Source: Pyropia haitanensis
Lineage: Eukaryota > Rhodophyta > Bangiophyceae > Bangiales > Bangiaceae
Assembly (NCBI GenBank): GCA_008729055.1
Contig: SDUX01000002.1
Coordinates: 6,053,485-6,117,484, forward strand
DNA: 64,000 nt
Direction of reading: 5' to 3'
Of this stretch, positions 8,851 through 19,867 are shown one piece after another. Position 1 is the first letter of the stretch. Each line of letters begins with the position of its first letter. A program made the position numbers and the translations under genes. The notes beneath the pieces are model-generated. The model was not told where the DNA came from. It ran no database searches and saw only the letters and a program-made list of their open reading frames with translations.

Positions 8851-11030
8851 GGCACGACCGACGCGTCGCCGTGGACGCAGCGACGCTCGACCCCCCCACG
8901 GTGGCGCGTGCCCGACGCGGCCACGGGGGGAGTGCCGGGAAAGAGGTGGATCCGCGGGGACCTCCGGCGGCTTCCCCTGGGGAGGGTCAGCCACCTGCCG
9001 GCGCGGGCGGCCGCCGACACTCTCGCTCGTGGCGCGTACGCCCCGCGCGGACGGGCGGGGCGGAGGGGGGGGCGGCCGTCCCGGTCTCGGCCTCGGCGCC
9101 AGGCACGCCGCAATCTGGCTTCCCCTCACCCGCGCCGCGTGTACCCGCGCCACCGCCGCCGCCCGCTCTCCCCCCCGCCTCCCCACCCTCACCCTCTGAT
9201 AGAATCCCTCGCGCGGAGGCGGCGGCGCCGCTGCACCACGCGCACACACGCACCCGGCAGCGCGGCGCCCATTGGGACAGTCGGGAACCAGTCGCGCGGT
9301 CGGCACAGCGCATCCCAGACAGGGGGGGTGCGATCCGGCAAGGAAAAGGGCAGGCCCGTATAGGAAACGGCGGAGGGGAGGAGGGGCAGACAGAGCAGTC
9401 GAGGGGGGGGGAAGGGGCGTGCGGAGTGGAGACCGCGGCGCGGCCAGACCCGTCACGCCGCCTGGCGGGGTGTGTGCCCGCTGCCACGCCCAAGCGCACC
9501 CCGCCCGGCCGACCGCGCGATCGATGGTCCGTGGGATGCACGCGTGGTGGGGGGACGGGCGGGAGGGTCCAACGCCCCCGCTCCGTGGAGACACGCAGAG
9601 GGGGCACCCTGGTTGCGCGACGCCCCCCCGGTGCATTGACGCGGCTGCCGCGGCTGGCCGTCCTCGACGGCGGCGGTTGTGCAAGCTGCCGCCGCGCCCG
9701 CCGCCGCGCCGCCGCGCTCACCAATCACCGATCGCGCGGGGCGCCCGCTCGCGCGGGGAGCGGTCCGCCAGTGGCGGCGTGTCGGCAACCGATTGGCCAC
9801 GCGACCGCCGCGCGCACGCACGCCGGCCGCTGAGTGGGGCGGTCGCGGCCGCGCTCGCGCCCGCCGGTCCGGCCGGACCGTCGTCCAGGCGGCGTGCAAA
9901 TCTCCCCGCTGGAACAGCGAGATTTGGTGACACCGTTCCGGTGCGGCGAGTGGCGTGGCGGCGGCGGCCGGCCTGACGTCTCGGCCTGACACAGCAGCGC
10001 ACGCGCCGCCTGCACGACGGCTGGCGCCTACGGCAGCGCGACCAGATCCAGGCGGCTGGATCCCGGGGAGAGGGGGGGCGGCCCGTCCGGATCGCCGCCG
10101 CGCCCCCGCCCAGGCGCTCTTCGGGTGGGAGGGTTAAACACAGCAGTGTATGGGATGAGACTGTACGGGTTGGGTGTGGGGAAGAGGGCAGAATATTCTA
10201 CCCCCCACCCCCCAGGGGCAACGCACCCGTCAATGGCGGCGCGCCGGCGTCACGATGCGCGGGAGGGGGCGGCAGCGACGCCAACCGCCCTGGGTGTGAG
10301 TGCTACAGTGTATCCGTTTTGCATCCTATGGGATGAGCTGGGCGCTGGAAGGCCCGCCGGCCTGGGGACGACCGAGGACGTCGGGCCGGCGTGGGTGTCC
10401 CCCTTGGGCCGCGACTTGTACGGTCATCTCGGCACCACCAGTTCCACGTAATACTGCACTCGTCCACCATCCGCGCGTCGTGGGGTCTCGATGACGGGAG
10501 CGGCTTAGCACGGGGCCGCGGCTTGGCGTATGCTCCACACCGTCAGCATGCCGCTGGCGTGTGCGTCGCGCGAGGGGAAGCAGGTTTCCCCCCTGGACAC
10601 CACAGACCCTGTGACCGCACGGCGGCCGCCAGTCCCCCCCTCTTTGCGTGTCTCCATGCGGGGACGTCCCGACGTGCGACAGGTGCCGGCCTGGCGTGGC
10701 TTGAACGCGGCCGTGGGGACGGTTGCCAATTTTGGGGCGCGGTCGTCCCCCCGCGCCCGCCACAAGCTTCTTCTAGAACAGTGGGCATCTGCTACGAGGA
10801 CTGGAACACTAACGACATCCCGGCTGATGGTGGGTGGTGGGGCGATAGCGGGGCACTCCCCCACAAGCACGAACCGCAGAGAGGTCTGCGGGCAGGCACC
10901 AACGGTACGGGAGCGGAGCTCGAGGTCTCCCCACCTGTGCTGCCTTCCGCTCCGCGCGCCCACGGCCTGCCGGACCCTGCTCATACATACGTCTATACAC
11001 ACGCCCATGCACGGTACCCGCGCCGCACCA
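8851..11030. other. GC-rich intergenic region, no supported gene
   Basis: Many overlapping frames are open on both strands, but all are Arg/Pro/Ala-rich and none has a recognisable domain. The sequence between about 10130 and 11000 is less repetitive. The gggatgag words near 10150 and 10330 recur. The right edge is the 3' flank of the CBS gene. Confidence 0.4.
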
Positions 11031-11889
11031 TCACTCCAGCTGCGCCGCCTCGGCAACCGTCGCGAGGACGTCGGTGAGGGAGACAACCCCGCTCACCCCC
11101 CCCCCGTCGGCCACCACAAACGCGTGGTGCTGGCCCGTCGCGACGAGCGCGTCGACGACCGCCGCCAGCGCCGTCGACGCCGCCACGGCCAGCGCGTTGC
11201 CCGCGACGCGCACCCCCGCCGGCAGCGGCGGCGGGTCGTCCGTCGCGGCGGCAGTGGCGGCGGCGGCGTCTGCCCCCCCGCCGGCGGGCGCCGACGCGCG
11301 GGCGGTGGTCGTCAGCGTCTGGCCCGCCAGCCAGCCGATCGCGTCGATACCCAGCGCCGCGTCGAGGGCGGCGTCGACGCCCCCGGGCGCCGCGGCGGCG
11401 ACGACCTCGCCCAGCAGCGCGCGCACGTCGGCGGGGGAGAGCTTGCCGACGAGGCGGCCGTCGGCGCCCAGCAGCGCCACGGTCGCCGCGTCGGCACGAA
11501 GGAGCCGCACCAGCGCCGCCCGCAGCGGCACGCCCGTGCCCACCGTCAGGCTCACTACCGGCCGGTCGGCGGCGGCGGGGGCGGCGGCGGCGTCCCCGCC
11601 CCCACCGCCCGCGCCGCCCGTCACGACGGCCGACACGGCGACCGCGTCGAGCGGGGGCACCGCAAACGCGGCCCGCCGCGACAGCCACGCGACGACCGCG
11701 GACTGGGTGAGGAGGTCCACCATGTCGCCGCCGTCGGCGTCGACGAGCGCCACCCGGTGGGCGCCCCCCCCCGCCATGGTCTTGACCGCCACCGCCAGCG
11801 GCGCGGCCGCGTCGAGGCAGACGAGCTCGTTGCACCGCGACGTGTTGGCCACCGCCCCCGCCTCGCGCGCGAGCACCGCGGACAGCGCG

Positions 11890-11923
<34 letters not shown>

Positions 11924-12185
11924 CGGCGGCCTTGCCGCTGGAGGTGTCAGCGCCCATCACCGCCGCCGCCACGTCCATGGCGTCGAGGATGGCGGTGTAG
12001 CGCCGCGCGTGGCGGCTGTACACGGGGCACGCCAGCACGCGGGCGGCGGCGAGGCGGTCGAGCGCGTCGGCCACCATGTCGTGCTCGTCCGCTCGCACCA
12101 GGGGGCGGTGGGTGGGCACCACCGTGGTGGCTGTGGTGCCGCGGAGGGTGGTGGCCAACCCCGCCGCGTCACCGCTGGGTGCCAT
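11031..12185 (-). CDS. Four-CBS-domain protein (AMPK-gamma/SNF4-like architecture)
   Basis: 384 residues from an ATG at 12185 behind a CT-rich leader; the frame is open upstream but turns into Pro/Ser low-complexity sequence. Four CBS modules are visible: about 19-78 (PVYSRHARRYTAILDAMDV), 112-170 (RVALVDADGGDMVDLLTQS), 205-262 (ALLGADGRLVGKLSPADV) and 322-380 (AFVVADGGGVSGVVSLTDV). They pair as two Bateman modules that typically bind adenine nucleotides. The linkers are Gly runs (about 89-98) and an Ala/Gly stretch (300-315). No kinase, channel or IMPDH domain is fused. The architecture fits the SNF4/AMPK gamma regulatory subunit or a plant-type stand-alone CBS protein; I cannot choose between them. 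No transit peptide is obvious, suggesting cytosol or nucleus. Confidence 0.8.
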
Positions 12186-12750
12186 GGCAGGGGGGACAGG
12201 TGAGGAGGGGAAGGGGGGGGGGAGGGAGCAGCGGGGGGAAAGTGAGGAGGGAGGGGGCGCGACGAGGGCAACGGGGCAAAGTGAGGAGGAGTCGGGGGTG
12301 AAGAAGGGAGCGGAGGGAAAGTGAGGAGGCCAGGGGTGGTGGAGTGGGGGACAGGGGGGGTGAAGAAGAGGGAGACGGGGTGGGGAGGACGGTTGTGCAA
12401 AACGCGCACCTCGGTGGCACCGTGCGGCGCGGCACAGATCGTCAACAACTTTGTTTTCCCCATCGAATGCTGCAAACCGCGTCGGCTTCGATGGCGCATC
12501 AGCGTTGGGTCTCGGGCTAGAGTCGATACGGCGTTTCGATGCGCCATCCGCCGACGGGGCTTCGATAGGCGCCAAGTCGCGAGACCGAGAACTACAGCAC
12601 ACGTGACCATGGGATTTCCGTGTCTCGTGTGCGCCTGCGTTGCAGTAGAATCGTATCGGCTGCCCATCTCCTCCGCATCGCTGTATAAGGTGCCGCTGCG
12701 AGTGGCGGGCGACACTGCGCTCCGCCCTGCTCGCTGTTTTTCGTCAGCGC
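12186..12750. other. CBS gene 5' flank
   Basis: A long A/G-rich tract on the plus strand (12185-12380), which is CT-rich leader on the CBS coding strand, is followed by a less GC-rich stretch at about 12430-12700 where short tcgat/gatcg words recur. This is the likely 5' leader and promoter of the minus-strand CBS gene. No TATA box is evident. Confidence 0.4.
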
Positions 12751-12951
12751 ACCACCCAGGACGCGACGGGGCACCCTCCCAATGTGCCCGCCACGTCCGT
12801 CGCCACCACCACGTCGCCGCCACCACCACGCTGCCCCCACCAGCCCACCACCACCACCACCCCGCCAGCCACCACCCCGCCAGCCACCACCCCGCCATCC
12901 TCAACGCCGGCCACGCACACGGCCGGGGAGCACCCCAGCTATCCCGCCACC
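12751..12951. repeat. Dispersed repeat copy 1
   Basis: A unit starting ccacccagga-gcgacggggcacc and continuing through gccacgtccgtcgccaccacc to ccatcctcaacgccggccac. The same block returns at 13558 and, more diverged, at 13981. Confidence 0.7.
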
Positions 12952-12984
12952 ACAAACCTGCCACCGACACAACCCCCGCCGCCC

Positions 12985-13205
12985 CCGCCGCTGACTGGTA
13001 CTTGCCGCCGCCCTTGCCGCTGCCGCCGCCGCCGCCGCCATCTTGCACTTGTCGACGCCCTTGCCGCCGTCGCCGCCATCGCCGCCGCCCTTGCCGCTGC
13101 CGCCGCCGCCGCCGCCGCCGTCTTGTTCTTGTCGCCGCCCGCTGCCGTCGTCGCCTCTGTCACCGCCGCCCTTGCCGCCGCCGCCGCCGCCGCCGCCGCC
13201 GTCTT
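12985..13205 (-). repeat. Three imperfect GGC/AAG minisatellite units
   Basis: On the minus strand, units of a caaga(t/c)ggcggcggcggc run followed by ggcaagggcggcggc recur about every 75-80 bp (near 13205, 13125 and 13050). In one frame they encode repeated Gln-Asp-poly(Gly)-Lys-Gly stretches. It may be a fragment of a Gly-rich protein gene or simple repeat expansion. Confidence 0.5.
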
Positions 13206-13557
13206 GCACTTGCCGCAGCCGCCACCAACGCCGCCGCCGTCGATCTTGCCGCCGCCGCCAACACCGTCGACCTTGCCGCCGTCTCCGCCACCGCCGCCGC
13301 CACCATCACGCCCCTCCCCTCAGCCGCCCCTCCGCTCTCGCCCTCCACCGCCGCCCCCCCCCCTCCGGTCAGCTCCCCACACCCCTCGCGCCCACCTCCC
13401 AAAAAGAAAAAAAACAACAGCTAAAAAAAAAAGAAAAAGGCAGTGGCACAAGTGGCAGCTCCGGGAGAAGCGATGGCCGAGTCAGCAATGACAGCAGCTG
13501 GCGGTGGCGGCAGAGGCGGCGGCGTGTCGGCGTGCCCCCCCCCCCCCCCCAACCCCC

Positions 13558-13790
13558 ACCACCCAGGAAGCGACGGGGCACCGTCCCAAAGTGCCCCGCC
13601 ACGTCCGTCGCCACCACCACGTCGCCGCCACCACCACGCCGCCCCCACCACCCCACCACCACCACCGCCCGACAACCACCACCCCGCGAGCGACCACCCC
13701 ACCACCACAACCTCGCAACCTCCACCCCGCCATCCTCAACGCCGGCCACGCACACGACCGAGGAGCCCCCCAGCTACCCCGCCACGTCCG
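13558..13790. repeat. Dispersed repeat copy 2
   Basis: Closely related to the block at 12751-12951 in the same orientation, including the distal ccatcctcaacgccggccac segment. It is preceded by a 14-bp poly(C). Confidence 0.7.
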
Positions 13791-13980
13791 TGACCGTCGC
13801 TAACACCACCCGCCAAAGTCGCCACCCCCACCACGCCGTCGGCACCACACCACCATCACACAAAAAAATAACCACCAAAAAAATCACCACCTAAACACCG
13901 CCACCCAAACACAGCCACCTTCCCATCCCACGACAACCGAAACCTCCACCCGTCACCCACCACAGCCGCCACCCCGCTCC

Positions 13981-14115
13981 CACCCTCCCAGAACGCGACA
14001 GGGCATCCCCCCGAAGTGCTCCGCCACGTCTGTTGCCGCCCCCACCCCACCGCCACCACCCCACCGTCACCACACGCCGCCACCACCAGCCCACCACCGC
14101 CACGCCACCACCACC
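13981..14115. repeat. Dispersed repeat copy 3 (diverged)
   Basis: A shorter, more diverged relative of the units at 12751 and 13558, retaining the order accctccca-gaacgcgacagggca then ccgccacgtctgttgccgcc. The surrounding CCA/CCG-rich sequence at 13790-14200 holds no supported gene. Confidence 0.55.
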
Positions 14116-14240
14116 CCGCCCACCAGCACACCACCCCTCAATCACCCTCCCGCCACACCACCCCCCCCCAACAAACTTACAACGCCAGCAATGGGGGCAG
14201 GCGAAGCACCCCCGCGGCTGCCCCACCCGCCCCGCCCTTG

Positions 14241-14924
14241 TCAGCGCCGCCGCCGTCGTCGCCGCCACCAACGCCGCCGCCGTCGTGCCGCTGCCGCCCT
14301 TGCCGCCGCCGCCGTCGCCGCTGCCGCCGCCGCGGCCGGCCGCGCCGGCCCGCGGGCGGCGGCGCCTCGGCGGCCGCCGCGGCTGACCGCCGCGGAGCCG
14401 CCGCCACGCGCAGCGGCGACCAAATCGACCGCCGCGGCGGCCGTGCCCGCAAGTGACGGTAGCGGCGGCCGCGGCAACGACAGCGGCGGCAGCGGCGGCA
14501 GCGGCAGCCGCGACGGCACGGCGGCGGGGACGCCGCCGCCGCGGCGGCGCCCTCCCTGACGCGGCCCGCGTCGCGTTCTCCACCACCCCCGCCCAGCGCG
14601 CGACGCGGCGGCGCCGACGCCCGAAGCGAGCAGCAGCGCCTTTAGCGCCTCGTGCACGCCCAGCTGCACCGCCCGCGTCGGCAGGTGCCCGCGAGCAGCC
14701 AGCAACAAGCTCCCCACCGCGTCACCGATGCACGCGGCGAGCACTAGACGCCGGCACCGTGACAGGTCCCGCGCCCTCTCCGCGAGAACCTTCTCAGCCA
14801 CCGCGTGCAAGCCCTGCGTGCGCGCCCCGGACGGCTGCGCGCCGACCAACGCCCTCGCCAGCCCCGCGTCAAGTCTGCGAGCGGTTATCCGTGGCCATGT
14901 GGCCAAGATGTAGCCCATGCCCAT
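14241..14924 (-). CDS. Hypothetical protein, Ala-rich with amphipathic segments
   Basis: A frame from ATG 14924 begins MGMGYILATWPR and for about 115 residues has varied composition: Leu/Ala-rich helices such as LVLAACIGDAVGSLLLAA and ALKALLLASGVGAA, alternating with Arg-rich turns. After a GGGGGTGGTGG tract near 14580 the frame becomes Arg/Gly-rich and the neighbouring frame looks more coding-like, which suggests a frame change or exon end there. I do not recognise the family. Only the first ~115 residues are credible. Two helical stretches could be membrane-associated. Confidence 0.3.
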   Translation of the reverse strand: MGMGYILATWPRITARRLDAGLARALVGAQPSGARTQGLHAVAEKVLAERARDLSRCRRLVLAACIGDAVGSLLLAARGHLPTRAVQLGVHEALKALLLASGVGAAASRAGRGWWRTRRGPRQGGRRRGGGVPAAVPSRLPLPPLPPLSLPRPPLPSLAGTAAAAVDLVAAARGGGSAAVSRGGRRGAAARGPARPAAAAAAATAAAARAAAARRRRRWWRRRRRRR

Positions 14925-16954
14925 TTGTACTTTTGCTGGTGATTTATGAGTCCGTCGACTGAATGTTTGAGAGACCTTAGAATCTGATCATCAAGTGCTA
15001 GTAAAAACGTATTGATGTCCAGCAAGTCCAACGCGGGGACAGGCGTGTGAGGCTGTGCTGTGGTTCGCTCGACCTTGACCCCGCGCCACCGCGTGCGGAC
15101 ACGGGTCAACCGCACGGAGACTGGCAGTAGTACTAGGCCTAGCCGCTGCTGATTTGAGTCCTTAGGTGCCGCCAGAGCATCTGCGCTTCTCAAACAGAAC
15201 TTTCCTGTTCGTCGTCAAGCGTCGTCTTCCTCACTCGCCAAAACCATGTCCACCATCTCGTCAATGGCCTGGGAGTCGTCTTCAGCCGCCAGCCAGCACC
15301 GGGCAACCTGCTCTTTCTGCTCCCGCCCGACTCCCCCGACATGGCCAGACGTGATGGCTTCACTACCAGACCAGCAGGCGGCTCGGCCGGGACGACTGAA
15401 CGGCGGGCACACGTCATTGCTCATCACTCTTTGTAATTGACACGATTATCAGCGTCGTACGGTTCTAAGTGCGCAACCAGGAATTTAGATGTCAGCCGGG
15501 CATGGAGACAGTACGCTGTAGAGGAGTTGATCTCGGGATATCTGGCTTGGTTATGTGCGGACCACACAGAACCAAGCCACACTTAACCGGATACAGACTG
15601 TACCTGTTGCCCGCCGCGGCGAGCGCCTGGTGCGCGGGGCTCCGAGGTCGACGAAACAGAGGCCAAGTCCCACGCGAGCCAGCAGGCACGGATAGGGTCG
15701 GTTCAGTGTCGGCCGAGTCGCGTGATCCGCTCGTCTGGCCAATCAATGCGCTTCCGCACTGTCGCTCTCGAGATAACTAAACGACTGCCTGTAAAGGACC
15801 TCATCGACGGCGCGAGGTTACAGCCCATCCCAGGATGGGCTCGATACGCAAACCGTCGCGTATCGGACGGCGCGTCGAAACCCCGTTTCGATGGTTGACA
15901 CTGCATCAAAAAAGTCGATACGGGTGTCGATGCGCAAAACGAAAGAGCTGACGATGGGCTCAAACGGGAACTTGAGTAGCAGCTGCGTTCCGTCGGCCTC
16001 TGTTGCAAGGCCATTGAGCGGTTTTGCATCTCGAAGGCGCAGCGGCGTCACGCCGGATCATCGTGCAGCGGCGTGCAGAGCCCCAGAAAGGGCCTGTGGG
16101 GGGGGGGGGGAGAGGGTCGACCACGAGTGCAAGCCGCGTGCGCTCACAGCAGAAAGTGTTGCATCTGCTCACGGATCTGTGCACTGCGGGCGAACCCTCG
16201 CGAGCGCTGCCAACCTCGATTGGTAGAGTTACTCCTCCTCACCGACTGCTTCATGCCACATCGTCCACTGTGCCTCCCCTCGTGGAACGGAATGAATTCA
16301 ATAAAAGTGGAAAGAGGGCAGGTAGAATTCAAATAGAAACGTGGCACAACGTGGCGGACTTCCTGCGCAGATCCTGTCGAGGCTGAGTTGCGGACGTGCT
16401 TGATCACCGACGTGTCTTTGCCGTCCCCTCTCCCACGACCGCTTTCGTCGCCGACGCCTCTCCGTGGGGCGCAGTGACACTACGCCGCATTGTTTTTCAT
16501 GAAATAGAAACCGCGAAGGACATCATGTGGAATGTGTCCACACGATGAAAGCTTGAAGAAGTTACATCCAGGTTTCGCTCATAAGCGGGCTGCAGGACGC
16601 AGCCAAGTCTCCCATAGCAGTCATTGTCGTCTGAAAGTACCCGCACTGCACATCCTCTCTTGGCGCGAAATGTGGGTCTCACGCCGTGTACGCCCTCGAC
16701 GGCAGCAGTCCTTTGGCAGCGTGACCGGCAGCTTGCCGGGCACGTGTAGCGCTCGCTTCCTCTGAAGCGCACCACCCTCTCGCTCCGCGTTAGCTTTTGC
16801 CCCCTGACCCTGTCTTCTTCGTGCTTGTATTCTGTCACTCTGCCCCTGCTCTTGTCCTTTGGCGGGTGCAGTCGCGTCCTAGCTTACCTGTGGGCCGTAG
16901 TCCTCTCCCAGCAGCCACTCCCGCTCGCCTCTCTGTCGCGTGGCTGCCGCGGCA
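14925..16954. other. Intergenic region of moderate GC
   Basis: No gene supported. A short minus-strand frame at 15215-15427 ends in an acidic stretch (AAEDDSQAIDEMVDMVLASEEDDA-like composition) and could be a relic exon. Around 15830-15950 there is tcgat-rich sequence similar in word use to 12440-12570. A 12-bp poly(G) lies at about 16099-16110. The last ~250 bp before 16955 are pyrimidine-rich, as is usual ahead of start codons in this window. Confidence 0.4.
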
Positions 16955-18244
16955 ATGGCTCCCCGTCGGCGTGGCCGCGCCGACGCGGATTTCATCAACG
17001 ATGACCCCGGGGCCAGTGGTTCGGATGGGGTACGTTGGCGGCGCATGTGCGTTGCAGGTGACGCGCCTTGTGTTTGAAGGTGGGAGGGGTGGCGCCGATG
17101 GGGACGCGGCTGCAGTGGTATGTTTTTTGTGGTGTAGACGGAGGTGGGCATGCGTGGTGGGAGAGGAGCCAAGGCCACGGGAACCTGGTAGGTAGTCCTT
17201 GCCACCTGTGTCTCGTGTTATTTGGCGCAGCGGTCGAGTGATGTCTGGCGCGGACGCGCCCGGCGGCGCTGTCGCGCCTGACCTGCTCCGCGGGCCGCTG
17301 CTGACGAGGTTTTCCTTTTCCGTGCCTGCTGCTCTCCTCTTGTGCACTTTCTCTGCCTTGTTTGTGCTGTCCGTTTGGTCCGCGGGCGTCGCCATCGGTG
17401 CCGTCCCTGCCCGTCGGTGCCATTGCAGGCAGACGGCACACAGGACGTGAGGGCGACTCCTCGCGCCACCCAAGCGGAAGGAAAGTGCTTTGCCGACCTG
17501 AGCCCCGAGGACCAGGACAAGCTGGTCGGCCGCATCGTCCGCCGCCTGCTCGTCCGCAACGTGTCGCGGGTGCCCATCAAGCGGGAGGAGCTGTCCAAGG
17601 CGCTGGGCACGGACATCCCCCGCAAGCGGAAGCTCCTCCAAGAGGTCATTGACGCGTCCCGGCGGGTCCTCCGCGCCGAGCTCGGCCTGGACCTGGAGGA
17701 GGTCAACCGCCGGGTGGCACACCGGGGCGGCGGCGCCGGCGGCGGCGGCGGCGCGACGCAGTCGGCCGCGACGGCCGCGGCGATGGGCGCGCCCGCCAAG
17801 GCGTACGTGGTCGTCTCGTCGTTGGCGCCCGAGCTCCGCCCAGAGCCCCGCGCAGACGAAAAGGCGGTGCTCGCCTTTACGACCGTCCTCGCCGCGATGA
17901 TCCTCCTCGAGCCGGGCGCGCGGCTGGCCGAGGACCGCTGCTTTGACTTTTTTGTCAAGATGGGCCTCGGCACGGCCGGCGCGCCCGCCGGCGCGCCCGT
18001 CGTTCACCCGCAGCTGGGCGACGTGCGGCTGCTGGTCGGCAAGACGCTGCCGTCGCAGGGCTACCTCGACCGCGAGAAGGAGGGTGACGGGTGGGTGCTG
18101 ACGCTCGGCCCGCGGCTGCGGGCGGAGCTGGCCGACGCGGACTTGCTGACGTTTGTCGAGGGGGTGTTTGGGGAGGCCCTCGACGCGGCCAACCGCAAGG
18201 AGCTCGAACTTCGCCTGTCAGCCATGAACCTGGAGGATGCGTGA
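16955..18244 (+). CDS. NSE3: NSE3-like MAGE-domain protein (SMC5/6 complex), two exons
   Basis: Exon 1 is 16955-17029, intron 17030-17428 (gtacgt...ttgcag, 399 nt), exon 2 17429-18244. Splicing is phase 0 and gives 296 residues. A basic start (APRRRGRADADF) is followed by a MAGE homology domain from about residue 57: LVGRIVRRLLVRNVSRVPIKR, a KLLQEVIDASRRVL helix, a VLAAMILLEPGARLAEDRCFDFFVKMGL core and a C-terminal winged-helix part. Gly-rich linkers interrupt the middle. In fungi, plants and animals the single non-expanded MAGE protein is Nse3, which binds Nse1/Nse4 and DNA in the SMC5/6 genome-stability complex. The length is normal for Nse3. The start was chosen because the upstream part of the exon-2 frame lies within the intron and the short exon joins in frame. 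Confidence 0.82.
17030..17428 (+). other. Intron of the NSE3-like gene
   Basis: GT-AG intron with donor GGG|GTACGT and acceptor CCATTGCAG|GCA after a pyrimidine-rich stretch. It is inferred from frame and domain continuity only. Confidence 0.7.
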
Positions 18245-18601
18245 TGGTGCAGGGGGGGGGGAGGGCGGTGGATGGGTGGTCTGTTTACCGGCTGGACGCG
18301 GAGGACGGGCAGGTGTGTGTCGCTGGGCTCGTGTCCGAGCGAGAGTGTTGTGCAAACATGAGCGTCGTGCAAGCGAGAGCGCGGGTGGTTGGGATGCCAA
18401 TTTGTACAGAAGGCACCCGTGCTCCCTCTGGTCTGACGAACGTCTCCACGTCCCAGTTTTCTGGTGACACTCTCTGAATGGTCACGATGGATGCAGTCAC
18501 GAGAGCTTTCAAACGTAGTGTCAAGTAGAGGTGCCACGACGCTATACAAGGTGCGACCACCGCGGCTCCCTGCCCCTAGAAGAGTCACATCATTGCCCAG
18601 C
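18245..18601. other. Convergent 3' flanks
   Basis: Intergenic spacer between the convergent NSE3-like and CHRD genes. It must hold both 3' ends; no AATAAA was seen and no gene is supported. Confidence 0.5.
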
Positions 18602-19867
18602 CTACACGACGAGCGTGACCTGGCCCCGAATCTCGCCGCTCATAAAGTTCTTGCTGTGCACATTGACATACGTGTTCCCCGTCAGCAGGCTCATCACGTC
18701 CGACTTCTTGGCAATCCTGTAGATGTTCTTGCCGAGACGGAACATGCCATCCTTGCCGCCATTGGACGTCGTCGACTTGATCGGCTGGTACACGGGGCCG
18801 TTGGCACCCGCGGCGCCATTGTGCAGGTGGGCGCCCATGGCAATGTTCGTCGCGAGCGGCGAGGACAGGTTGGTAAACGAGCCCGTGACGGCCACAAGGT
18901 TGGCGCCAAACAGCTCAATCGAGGCGCCGCCCGTGGCGTCGGTCATGACCGGGTCGGGCACCTGCTCCTCGCCAAACAGCAGGGTGGAAAAGGCCGACGA
19001 GCACGCCGCAGACAGCACCTGGCCGCGAATCTCGCCCGACGGCACCTTGAGGCTGTGCACGTTGAGGTACACGCGGCGCTCCTTGAGGGCCTGGATAAAG
19101 TCCGCCTCGGGCGTAAACGTGTTGTCGGCAGCCAGGAACTTGCCCGACCGGCCGTCCGCGGCGAGCGCCGACTTGAGAGCAATCACCACGGGGCCATTCA
19201 TGCCGGTAATGCCCAGGTGCAGGTGCGCGCCGCCCGCAATGTCCACCGCCAGCCGGTCCGACAGCATCTCGTACGAGCCCGACACGACAATGCTGCCCGA
19301 CTTCATAATTTCAATGACCGCCCCACCAAACGCCTTGGACGTCACCCCGTCGGGGAGGCCGGGGTTCGCCGCGCCCGTCGTGAGCGACGTGGAGAGGAGC
19401 TTGGCGCCCTTGACGTTGGGCACGAGGGCGGAGCGGAGCTCGCCGCCCGGAAACATCTCCGTGTGGAGGTTAAAGTAGAGCTGGCGCGCCTCCAGCGCCG
19501 CCACCTGCGCGCTGGACAGGGAGAGCTTGGCGTGCCCGATACCACACTTGCGGTTCTTGCACTTGTACCGGGTCTGCTTGGTCAGCGGGAAGATGACGGG
19601 CCCGTTGGCGCCGGCCAGGCCCTCGTGGATGTGGATGCCAATCGACTCATCGATGGGCGAGGAGAGGCCGGAAAACGACCACCTGATCAGGAGCGTCTGC
19701 TTGTCGAGGAAGGCATAGACGCGGCCGACGCCACGGGTGGCCACGGGCGGGACCTGCTGGTGGCCGCTCAGGTAGCCAATGAAGTAGCCACCGTGGGCGG
19801 CCGCCGCGGGCGCAACGACGGCAGCAGCCGCGGCTGCGACCGCGAGCAAGGCCGCAAAGGCCCTCAT
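18602..19867 (-). CDS. Secreted protein with three CHRD domains
   Basis: 421 residues from ATG 19867. Residues 1-24 form a classic signal peptide (MRAFAALLAV then a long Ala/Val core ending AAAA). Three CHRD (chordin) domains follow: about 26-150, 150-285 and 285-421. Each has a hydrophobic L-x-G-x-Q/E-V-P-type opening (LSGHQQVPP; LLFGEEQVPDP), a central histidine motif (IGIHIHEGLAGANGPV, GAHLHLGITGMNGPV, GAHLHNGAAGANGPV) and a closing Y-x-N-x-H...GEIRGQV strand (YFNLHTEMFPGGELR, YLNVHSLKVPSGEIRGQV, YVNVHSKNFMSGEIRGQV). CHRD domains occur in chordin and in many bacterial and algal extracellular proteins. The conserved His pairs suggest a metal or ligand site (inference). The likely location is the cell wall or extracellular matrix. 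No intron is needed. Confidence 0.85.
   Translation of the reverse strand: MRAFAALLAVAAAAAAVVAPAAAAHGGYFIGYLSGHQQVPPVATRGVGRVYAFLDKQTLLIRWSFSGLSSPIDESIGIHIHEGLAGANGPVIFPLTKQTRYKCKNRKCGIGHAKLSLSSAQVAALEARQLYFNLHTEMFPGGELRSALVPNVKGAKLLSTSLTTGAANPGLPDGVTSKAFGGAVIEIMKSGSIVVSGSYEMLSDRLAVDIAGGAHLHLGITGMNGPVVIALKSALAADGRSGKFLAADNTFTPEADFIQALKERRVYLNVHSLKVPSGEIRGQVLSAACSSAFSTLLFGEEQVPDPVMTDATGGASIELFGANLVAVTGSFTNLSSPLATNIAMGAHLHNGAAGANGPVYQPIKSTTSNGGKDGMFRLGKNIYRIAKKSDVMSLLTGNTYVNVHSKNFMSGEIRGQVTLVV

Noticed and set aside
12751..14115. CRISPR array
   Set aside because: Eukaryotic nuclear context, units of 130-230 bp, only three diverged copies and no constant short repeat with unique spacers.
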